Origin: Pseudomonas sp. R-28-1W-6
GTDB lineage: Bacteria > Pseudomonadota > Gammaproteobacteria > Pseudomonadales > Pseudomonadaceae
Length of the DNA stretch: 64,000 nucleotides
Assembly (NCBI RefSeq): GCF_009799925.1
Contig: NZ_WELK01000002.1
Location: 1 to 64,000 of the forward strand
Direction of reading: 5' to 3'
Below the pieces are notes generated by a model, which saw only the letters and a program-made list of their open reading frames with translations, was not told the DNA's origin and ran no database searches. Positions 57,452-64,000 of this stretch are shown here, one piece after another (within the stretch, counting starts at the first letter, position 1; every line of letters begins with the position of its first letter). The translations under genes were made by a program, and so were the position numbers.

Positions 57452-59127
57452 ACCTGCGCAACCTGCACTGGACCCTGGCCTGGGCGGTGATGATGATCGC
57501 CCTGGTCCCCGCCGACGTGTTCGCCGCGCCGACCATAGTCGCGGAAAAACAGCCGATGAACCTGCACGCCATCGGCATGTTCTTCGTCTTCGTCCTCGGC
57601 ACCCTGATGATCACCTGGTGGGCCGCGCGGCAGACCAAGTCGACCGCCGACTTCTACACCGCCGGCGGCGGCATCAGCGGCTTCCAGAACGGCCTGGCGA
57701 TCGCCGGCGACTACATGTCCGCCGCCACCCTGCTCGGCCTCTCCAGCCTGGTGTTCGCCAAGGGCTATGACGGCTTCGTCTACACCGTGGCGTTCTTCGT
57801 CGGCTGGCCGCTGATCACCTTCCTGATGGCCGAGCGCCTGCGCAACCTGGGCAAGTACACCTTCGCCGACATCGTCTCCTACCGCCTCGACCAGACGCAG
57901 ATCCGCACCTTCGCCGCCTTCGGATCGCTGACCGTGGTGTGCTGCTACCTGGTGGTGCAGATGGTCGGCGCCGGCCAGCTGATCAAGCTGCTGTTCGGCC
58001 TCGACTACTCCACCGCGGTGATGGTGGTCGGCGCGCTGATGCTGGTCTACGTGATCTTCGGCGGCATGATCGCCACCACCTGGGTGCAGATCATCAAGGC
58101 CGTGCTGCTGCTCGCCGGCGGCACCACCCTGGCCGGCCTGGCCCTGGCCGAGTTCGGCTTCAGCCTGGACACCCTAGCCAGCCAGGCGGTCGACGCACAC
58201 GCCATCGGCATCGCCATCATGGGTCCGGGCAGCATGCTGGCCGACCCGATCAACGCCGCCTCGATGTCGCTCGGCCTGGTGTTCGGCATCGCCGGCCTGC
58301 CGCACATCCTGATGCGTTTCTTCACCGTGCCCAACGCCAAGGAAGCGCGCAAGTCGGTGTTCTACGCCACCGGCTTCATCGGCTTCTTCTTCCTGGTGGT
58401 GATGGTGCTGGGCTTCGCCGCCATCGTCATCGTCGGCAAGGACCCGCAGTTCTTCGTCGGCGGCGACACCAAGGGCGCGCTGATCGGCGGCGGCAACATG
58501 GTCGCCATGCACCTGGCCAAGGCCGTGGGCGGCAACCTGTTCCTCGGCTTCCTCTCCGCCGTGGCCTTCGCCACCATCCTCGCGGTGGTCTCCGGCCTGG
58601 CCCTGGCCGGCGCCTCGGCGATTTCCCACGACCTGTACGCCACCGTGCTAAAGAAGGGCACGGCCAGCGAGCAGGACGAGATGCGCGTGACCCGCATCGC
58701 CACCGTCGGCCTGGGCATCGTCGCCATCCTGCTGGGCATCCTGTTCGAGAAGATGAACGTGGCCTTCCTGGTCGGCCTGACCTTCGGCGTGGCCGCCTCG
58801 ACCAACTTCCCGGTGCTGATCATGGCCATGTACTGGAAGGGCCTGACCACCCGTGGCGCCCTGCTCGGCGGCTTCGTCGGCCTGATCAGCGCACTGCTGC
58901 TGGTGATCCTCTCGCCGGCCGTGTGGGTCACCGTGCTCGGCCATGCCCAGGCGATCTTCCCCTACGACCACCCGGCGCTGTTCTCCATGCCGCTGGCCTT
59001 CCTGGTCATCGTCGTGGTCTCCACGCTGGACCGCAGCGCCCGCGCGATGGGCGAACGCGCCGCCTTCGACGACCAGTTCGTCCGCGCGCAGACCGGCCTG
59101 GGCGCCGCCGCGGCCTCCAGCCACTAA
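57448..59127 (+). CDS. actP: cation/acetate symporter ActP
   Basis: A 559-aa sodium:solute symporter with a cleavable-type N-terminus (ADVFAAP) and about 13 membrane helices. SSS-family motifs include [39 protein letters not shown] and [18 protein letters not shown]. It takes up acetate and related short-chain acids. Translationally coupled to the DUF485 gene. The likely regulator is the divergent two-component system. Confidence 0.93.
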   Translation: MNLRNLHWTLAWAVMMIALVPADVFAAPTIVAEKQPMNLHAIGMFFVFVLGTLMITWWAARQTKSTADFYTAGGGISGFQNGLAIAGDYMSAATLLGLSSLVFAKGYDGFVYTVAFFVGWPLITFLMAERLRNLGKYTFADIVSYRLDQTQIRTFAAFGSLTVVCCYLVVQMVGAGQLIKLLFGLDYSTAVMVVGALMLVYVIFGGMIATTWVQIIKAVLLLAGGTTLAGLALAEFGFSLDTLASQAVDAHAIGIAIMGPGSMLADPINAASMSLGLVFGIAGLPHILMRFFTVPNAKEARKSVFYATGFIGFFFLVVMVLGFAAIVIVGKDPQFFVGGDTKGALIGGGNMVAMHLAKAVGGNLFLGFLSAVAFATILAVVSGLALAGASAISHDLYATVLKKGTASEQDEMRVTRIATVGLGIVAILLGILFEKMNVAFLVGLTFGVAASTNFPVLIMAMYWKGLTTRGALLGGFVGLISALLLVILSPAVWVTVLGHAQAIFPYDHPALFSMPLAFLVIVVVSTLDRSARAMGERAAFDDQFVRAQTGLGAAAASSH

Positions 59128-59145
59128 GCACCTGTTTGAGCGTTG

Positions 59146-59180
59146 GCACGGCGTCCTCCCGCGAGGCGCCGTGCTTTTTT
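59146..59180 (+). terminator. terminator downstream of actP
   Basis: GCACGGCG and CGCCGTGC pair around a 13-nt loop and are followed by six T. Confidence 0.85.
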
Positions 59181-59225
59181 ATGACGGGCTCGTGTCCATC
59201 ACGCGCCCCCTGACAGGACACCCGC

Positions 59226-60092
59226 ATGCGCACCCTCACCACCCTGCGCGGCAACAGCCAGAAACTCGATGGCGGCGCCATGTTCGGCAATGCGCCCAAG
59301 GCCCTCTGGCAACGCTGGATGCCGGCCGACGAGCAGAACCGCATCGACCTCGGCTGCCGCGCCCTGCTGGTCCAGGAACCGGGCCGCAACATCCTGATCG
59401 AGACCGGCATCGGCGCCTTCTTCAGCCCCGGGCTGAAGCAGCGCTTCGGCGTGCAGGAGGAGCGCCACGTGCTGCTCGACAGCCTGGCCGAGGTCGGCCT
59501 GAGCGATGCCGATATCGATATCGTGCTGCTCACCCACCTGCACTTCGACCATGCCGGCGGCCTGCTCGCCGCCTGGGCGGACGGGCAGCCGGCACGCCTG
59601 CTGTTTCCCAACGCGCAGTACCTCACCGGGCGGCGCCAGTGGCAACGCGCCCGCAACCCGCACCCGCGCGACCGCGCCTCGTTCATCCCCGAACTGCTCG
59701 ACCTGCTGGAAGCCAGCGGGCGCCTGCAGCTGCTCGACCAGCAGGGCCTGTCGCCGCTGCTCGGCGCCGACTGGCACCTGCACTGGAGCGACGGCCATAC
59801 CCCCGGCCAGCTGCTGCCGGAAGTGGCCATGGCCGACGGCCCGGTGGTGTTCGCCGGCGACCTGGTGCCCGGCGCGCCCTGGGTGCACCTGCCGCTGACC
59901 ATGGGCTACGACCGCTTCCCCGAAGGCCTGATCGAGGAAAAGGAACGCCTGCTCGACAGCCTGCTGGCCCGCGGCGGGCGCCTGGTGTTCACCCACGACC
60001 CACGGATCGCCATGGGCCGCGTGGTACGCGACGACAGCCAGCGCTATGGCCTGAGCGAGACCCACCCGGCATTGTGCCAACTGGCCAGATGA
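59226..60092 (+). CDS. metallo-beta-lactamase-fold hydrolase
   Basis: A 288-aa MBL-fold enzyme. Zinc motif LLTHLHFDHAGG at about 100-111 (HxHxDH), later His in DGHTPGQ, Asp in FAGDLVPG and His in FTHDPRI. Substrate unknown. The layout is like several lactonase-type or glyoxalase-II-type relatives, but the sequence does not decide between them. Confidence 0.85.
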   Translation: MRTLTTLRGNSQKLDGGAMFGNAPKALWQRWMPADEQNRIDLGCRALLVQEPGRNILIETGIGAFFSPGLKQRFGVQEERHVLLDSLAEVGLSDADIDIVLLTHLHFDHAGGLLAAWADGQPARLLFPNAQYLTGRRQWQRARNPHPRDRASFIPELLDLLEASGRLQLLDQQGLSPLLGADWHLHWSDGHTPGQLLPEVAMADGPVVFAGDLVPGAPWVHLPLTMGYDRFPEGLIEEKERLLDSLLARGGRLVFTHDPRIAMGRVVRDDSQRYGLSETHPALCQLAR

Positions 60093-60169
60093 GCACATGA
60101 GCGCAAGCCAAACGCAGGGTTTTCACCTAAGGTTGCAACTACCTGCAACGGATCGAAGACCACCTGTCC

Positions 60170-62743
60170 ATGCCACTGCGCCCCTGGTCTGCCCTGCTGT
60201 TGTGTGCCGCCGCGTTGGCTCCGCCCAGTCAAGCGGAGCACCAGCCTCTGCGCGTAGGCGTCTACGCCAACGAACCGAAACTGCTGCTGGACAGCGACAA
60301 CCAGCTGTCCGGCATCTTCGGCGAACTGCTGCGCGAAATCGCCCAGCGCGAAGGCTGGGAGCTGCAGGCGGTGCCCTGCGAATGGCAGCAATGCCTGGAA
60401 CTGACCCGCGACGGGCGCATCGACCTGCTGCCGGATACGGCCTGGAACGAAGAGCGGGCCCGCTACCTGGACTTCCACCAGTTGCCGGCGCTGTTCAGCT
60501 GGTCGCAGATCTACAGCCAGTCGGCGCTGCGCCTGAACTCGCTGCTCGACCTCAACGGCCGGCGCATTGCCGTGCTGGCCGGCTCGGTACAGGAAGAGCA
60601 CCTCAAGGCACTGCTGCTCAGCTTCGGCCAGCAGGCCCAACTGCTGCCCGTGCAGAGCCTGGACCAGGGCTTCGAGCTGGTCAGCACGGGTGAAGCCGAC
60701 GCGGCCGTGGCCAACCAGCGCTTCGGCGATTACCACGCAGACCAGTACGGCCTGATCAGTACCCCGATCATGTTCCAGCCGGCCCGACTGTTCTACGCCA
60801 CCGGCAAGGGCCGCCACGCGCCGCTGCTGACAGCCATCGACCGCCACCTCAAGGCGTGGCAGGAGCAACCCGACTCCCTCTACTACCAGATCATCCAGCG
60901 CTGGGGCGGCAAGCCCCCGCAACTGCGGGTCCCCACCAGCCTGTGGTGGGGCCTGGCCACACTCGCTGCGCTGTTCCTCCTCGCCCTGGCTGGTGCGCTG
61001 CTGCTGCGGCGCCGGGTAGCAGAACAGACGCGTCATCTGAGCGCCAGCGAGCTGCGCCTAAACACCATCCTCGACAGTGTCGAGGCCTTCATCTACATCA
61101 AGGATCCCAAGCTGCGCTACCAGTACGCCAACCGCAAGGTCTGCGAACTGTTCGGCCGCTCGCGCGAAGAGGTGCTGGGCCATACCGACAGCGCCTTCTT
61201 CGACGCCAGCACCGTGGACAACCTGCGCCGCAATGACCTGCGCGTACTGCAGCAGGGCGAGCGGGTGCAGATCGAGGAGGTCAACCGCAACCTCGCCGAC
61301 GACAGCGAGCATGCCTACCTGACGGTCAAGCTGCCGCTGCGTCGCCCGGACGGCACCATCTATGCCCTGTGCGGTATTTCCACCGATATCACCGAGCACA
61401 AGAAGAACCTGGAACAGATCCACCAGCTGGCCTTCTTCGACCCGCTGACCGGCCTGCCCAATCGCCGCCTGCTGCAGGACCGCCTGCAGCATGCCCTCGC
61501 CCACCACGCCCGCAGCGGCGAGGAAGGCGCCCTGCTGTTCATCGACCTGGATAACTTCAAGACCCTCAACGACACCCTCGGCCATGCCCTCGGCGACCAG
61601 CTGCTGCAGCAGGTGGCCCTGCGCCTGCGCCGCCTGCTGCGCGAGGAAGACAGCCTGGCGCGCCTGGGCGGCGACGAGTTCGTGCTGATGCTCGAACGCC
61701 TGTCCAGCAACGCGGCCCAGGCTTTGAGCGAGATCGAAATCGTCGGTAAGAAGCTGCTCGACAGCCTGGCCGAACCCTACGACCTCAACGGCCATGAACA
61801 CCGCAGCACCGCCAGCATCGGCGTGGCGCTGTTTTCCGATGCCCACAGCACGGTCGAGGAACTGCTCAAGCGCGCCGATCTGGCCATGTACGAGGCCAAG
61901 GCAGCCGGGCGCAATGCCGTGCGCTTCTTCAACCCGCAGATGCAGACTGCCGCGATGGCGCGCACTCGCCTGGAAAACGACCTGCGCCACAGCATCGGCG
62001 AACAGCATTTCCTGCTGCACTACCAGCCCCAGGTCGACCAGCAGGGCCACCTGATCGGCGCCGAAGCCCTGGTGCGCTGGCAGCATCCCCAGCATGGGCT
62101 GATCCCCCCCGGCGAATTCATCCCGCTGGCCGAGAGCACCGACCTGATCCTGCCGCTGGGGCGCTGGATCCTCCAGGCAGCCTGCGAACAGCTGGTGGCC
62201 TGGAGCCAGGATGACGAACTGGCCGAGTTGCCACTGGCGGTCAACGTCAGTGCGCGGCAACTGCACCATGCCGATTTCGTCAGCGACGTGCTGGCGATCC
62301 TGGAGCAGACCGGGGCCAACCCGGCACGCCTGGAGCTGGAACTGACCGAAAGCCACCTGGCCAACGACATCGAGGAAATGATCCAGCGCATGCAACAGCT
62401 GCAGGCCCATGGCGTGCGCTTCTCGCTGGACGACTTCGGCACCGGCTACTCCTCGCTCGGCTACCTCAAGCGCCTGCCGCTGACGCGCCTGAAGATCGAC
62501 CGCTGCTTCGTCCGCGACCTGCTCAGCGACCCCAACGACGCCTCCATCGTTCGCGCCATCGTGGCCCTGGCGCAGAGCCTGGACCTGCAAGTGCTCGCCG
62601 AAGGCGTGGAAACCGTGGAACAGCGCGATGCCTTGCAACAGATCGGCTGCAACCTTTACCAGGGCTACCTGGTCGCCAAGCCCGGCCCGGCTGTCGACCT
62701 GCAAGGCTGGGTGGCCACCACCAGGCAGGCCTGCAACCCCTAA
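60170..62743 (+). CDS. periplasmic-binding-domain / PAS / GGDEF / EAL c-di-GMP protein
   Basis: An 857-aa membrane sensor. Signal peptide (about 1-22), a periplasmic SBP_bac_3 (type 2 solute-binding-like) domain (about 25-255), a membrane helix (about 260-280), a PAS domain (about 292-412), a GGDEF domain (about 430-595) with LARLGGDEFVLM intact, and an EAL domain (about 615-850) with GAEALVRW and DDFGTGYSS intact. Both activities may be present; which dominates is not predictable. The solute-binding domain suggests control by an amino acid-like or other small ligand. Confidence 0.93.
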   Translation: MPLRPWSALLLCAAALAPPSQAEHQPLRVGVYANEPKLLLDSDNQLSGIFGELLREIAQREGWELQAVPCEWQQCLELTRDGRIDLLPDTAWNEERARYLDFHQLPALFSWSQIYSQSALRLNSLLDLNGRRIAVLAGSVQEEHLKALLLSFGQQAQLLPVQSLDQGFELVSTGEADAAVANQRFGDYHADQYGLISTPIMFQPARLFYATGKGRHAPLLTAIDRHLKAWQEQPDSLYYQIIQRWGGKPPQLRVPTSLWWGLATLAALFLLALAGALLLRRRVAEQTRHLSASELRLNTILDSVEAFIYIKDPKLRYQYANRKVCELFGRSREEVLGHTDSAFFDASTVDNLRRNDLRVLQQGERVQIEEVNRNLADDSEHAYLTVKLPLRRPDGTIYALCGISTDITEHKKNLEQIHQLAFFDPLTGLPNRRLLQDRLQHALAHHARSGEEGALLFIDLDNFKTLNDTLGHALGDQLLQQVALRLRRLLREEDSLARLGGDEFVLMLERLSSNAAQALSEIEIVGKKLLDSLAEPYDLNGHEHRSTASIGVALFSDAHSTVEELLKRADLAMYEAKAAGRNAVRFFNPQMQTAAMARTRLENDLRHSIGEQHFLLHYQPQVDQQGHLIGAEALVRWQHPQHGLIPPGEFIPLAESTDLILPLGRWILQAACEQLVAWSQDDELAELPLAVNVSARQLHHADFVSDVLAILEQTGANPARLELELTESHLANDIEEMIQRMQQLQAHGVRFSLDDFGTGYSSLGYLKRLPLTRLKIDRCFVRDLLSDPNDASIVRAIVALAQSLDLQVLAEGVETVEQRDALQQIGCNLYQGYLVAKPGPAVDLQGWVATTRQACNP

Positions 62744-62861
62744 CAGGCCGACGCGCCGGCTTCCCGAGCATTCGGAGTACAAGCGTTCACTTTAATTCCG
62801 TATAGTGGCGCCGGCCGGCCAAGTCCGCCAGCTCACAGTCATCGCGGTTCGAGGTCGCAGC

Positions 62862-63479
62862 ATGTACCACGGGGAAAGATTCAACGCCTGGACGCACCTG
62901 ATCGGAGCCCTGCTGGCCTGCATCGGCGCCATCTGGCTGCTGGTGGTGGCCGGCCTCGACGGCGATCCGTGGAAGATCGTCAGCGTGGCCATCTACGGCC
63001 TGGCCCTGGTGCTGCTGTACAGCATCTCCACCCTGTACCACAGCCTGCGCGGCCGGGCCAAAGTGGTGATGCGCAAGCTCGACCACCTGTCCATCTACCT
63101 GCTGATCGCCGGCAGCTACACCCCGTTCTGCCTGGTCACCCTGCACGGCACCTGGGGCTGGAGCCTGTTCGGCGTCGTCTGGGGCCTGGGCCTGCTCGGC
63201 ATGCTGCAGGAGATCAAGCCGCGCTCCGAGGCCCGCGTGCTGTCGCTGGTGATCTACGCGGTGATGGGCTGGATCGTGCTGGTGGCCATCGAGCCGCTGC
63301 TGGCCGCCCTCGGTCGCGACGGCTTCATCTGGCTGGTCAGCGGCGGCGTGCTGTACACGGTCGGCATCGTCTTCTTCGCCTACGACAGCCGCTTCCGCCA
63401 CTGGCACGGCATCTGGCACCTGTTCGTCATGGCCGGCAGCCTGCTGCACTACGTGGCGATCCTGCGCTACGTGCTCTGA
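62862..63479 (+). CDS. hemolysin III / PAQR family membrane protein
   Basis: A 205-aa protein with seven predicted membrane helices. PAQR/YqfA signatures: HGERFNAWTHLIG near the N-terminus, STLYHSLRG, KLDHLSIYLLIAGSYTPF and the C-terminal FRHWHGIWHLFVMAGSLLHY, whose His and Asp residues form the zinc site in the family. The hemolysin name is historical; the function is uncertain. It starts about 118 nt after the c-di-GMP gene. Confidence 0.9.
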   Translation: MYHGERFNAWTHLIGALLACIGAIWLLVVAGLDGDPWKIVSVAIYGLALVLLYSISTLYHSLRGRAKVVMRKLDHLSIYLLIAGSYTPFCLVTLHGTWGWSLFGVVWGLGLLGMLQEIKPRSEARVLSLVIYAVMGWIVLVAIEPLLAALGRDGFIWLVSGGVLYTVGIVFFAYDSRFRHWHGIWHLFVMAGSLLHYVAILRYVL

Positions 63480-63527
63480 AAGCCTGGGAGGCTGTTCACA
63501 CGCGGCTCCAGCCGCGGCAAACGCTTG

Positions 63528-63589
63528 CGTAGGGTGCGCCGCGCGCACCTAAGGCCCGTGCGAGGTGGTGCGCACGGCGCACCCTACGG
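63528..63589. repeat. GTAGGGTGCGCC-type palindromic repeat, copy 3
   Basis: CGTAGGGTGCGCCGCGCGCA on the left is mirrored by TGCGCACGGCGCACCCTACG on the right. It sits between the convergent hemolysin III gene and the ftsH-like gene. Confidence 0.85.
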
Positions 63590-63607
63590 GAGATAGCGAA
63601 CAGCCTG

Positions 63608-64000
63608 CTAGCCCGCCGGCGCCTCGCACAGGGCCTGCAAGGCCTTGGCATCCAGGGTTTCCTCCGCCAGCAGGCGCTGCGCGCAGCGTTCGAGCAGCGC
63701 GCGGCGCTCCTGCAGCAGGGCCAGGCTGCGGGCAAAGGCGGCGGCGATCAGCGCCTGGACTTCCTCGTCGATCGCCGTGGCGGTGCTCTCGGCATAGTCG
63801 TGCTGGGGCTTCCAGCCCGGCAGGCCCTCGCCGAGGAAGGTGTGCGGGTCGCGCTCCAGGGTCATGTGGCCGAGGCGCTCGCTCATGCCGTAGCGGGTGA
63901 CCATGGCGCGGGCGATGTCGGTGACCTTGGCCAGGTCGTCCGCCGCGCCGGTGGAAAGCTGGGCGAACACCAGCCACTCGGCGGCGCGCCCGCCAAGCAG
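63608..64000 (-). CDS. FtsH-like ATP-dependent zinc metalloprotease, C-terminal end (cut by window edge)
   Basis: Only the last 130 residues lie in the window. LLGGRAAEWLVF, LSTGAADDLAKVTDIARAMVTRYGMSE and FLGEGL match the M41 peptidase domain of FtsH, and the tail TAIDEEVQALIAAAF aligns to its last helices. It is clearly shorter and more divergent at the C-terminus than the housekeeping FtsH, lacking the long acidic tail. It therefore looks like an accessory FtsH-type protease. The zinc motif and AAA+ domain are outside the window. Confidence 0.85.
   Translation of the reverse strand: MLGGRAAEWLVFAQLSTGAADDLAKVTDIARAMVTRYGMSERLGHMTLERDPHTFLGEGLPGWKPQHDYAESTATAIDEEVQALIAAAFARSLALLQERRALLERCAQRLLAEETLDAKALQALCEAPAG

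Noticed and set aside
59226..60092. Assignment of the MBL-fold protein as a quorum-quenching lactonase
   Set aside because: Only the general HxHxDH fold is visible; sequence motifs do not separate lactonases from other MBL hydrolases.
62862..63479. Hemolysin III as a toxin
   Set aside because: The family is a widespread PAQR-type membrane protein; the name is historical and nothing nearby suggests virulence.

Overview
The window is a GC-rich chromosomal stretch of a Pseudomonas-like gammaproteobacterium. The call rests on protein-level resemblance to Pseudomonas aeruginosa families (OprL/Pal, OprD, TolQRAB, AspS, DapA) and on gene order from the tol-pal/ruv block through aspS, dps, slyX, oprD, proS and acyP, which I remember as the P. 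aeruginosa PA0951-PA1013 region. Species cannot be fixed from the sequence. No prophage, insertion sequence with a transposase, CRISPR array or rRNA operon is visible.

Region 1 (about 0.2-14.8 kb) is an anaerobic/nitrogen-oxide block: a DNR-type Crp/Fnr regulator, a DGC-domain protein, a PilJ-domain (nitrate-type) chemoreceptor, ubiT-ubiV-ubiU for O2-independent ubiquinone synthesis, moeA-moaB, a DUF3079 tetracysteine miniprotein, moaE-moaD-moaC for molybdopterin, norR, and the NorR-controlled pair ytfE/norA-norB (di-iron repair protein and quinol nitric oxide reductase), followed by an unknown three-helix membrane protein. Five TTGA(C/T)-N4-(A/G)TCAA boxes lie in front of ubiU, moaB, the DUF3079 gene, moaD and norR/norA. 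Several have a -10-like hexamer 21-22 nt downstream, the spacing of a class II FNR-family promoter. Three exact GGT-N7-ACC NorR sites and a sigma-54 promoter sit between norR and norA. Together these would couple nitrate taxis, anaerobic quinone and molybdenum cofactor supply, and NO removal.

Region 2 (15-27.9 kb) is mostly housekeeping: an acyl-CoA dehydrogenase, rlhA, tRNA-Ser, purC (of a long class unusual for Pseudomonas), bamC, dapA, gcvR, bcp, a TusA-like protein, bepA, nadA, tRNA-Lys, queC and queE. Region 3 (28-38.3 kb) is the envelope and recombination core: cpoB, pal, tolB, tolA, tolR, tolQ, ybgC, ruvB, ruvA, ruvC, yebC, aspS, all on the minus strand.

Region 4 (38.6-52.2 kb) mixes c-di-GMP and stress genes (HPt/HD-GYP fusion, dps, GGDEF, a membrane-anchored cold-shock-domain protein) with slyX, a HIT protein, an oprD-type porin behind an 815-bp gap, a thioesterase, proS, lipoproteins, acylphosphatase, a TlpA-like thioredoxin and a PilZ protein. 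Region 5 (52.2-64 kb) holds a FixJ-like two-component system divergent from an acyl-CoA synthetase and a DUF485-actP acetate permease pair, then a metallo-beta-lactamase-fold hydrolase, a periplasmic-sensor GGDEF-EAL protein, a hemolysin III family protein and the C-terminal end of a divergent FtsH-like protease cut by the window edge.

Dispersed non-coding repeats occur throughout: a GAGCC(T/G)GTTC-ended family (one 222-bp copy, one copy at the window start, two short copies) and a GTAGGGTGCGCC-type palindrome (three copies).
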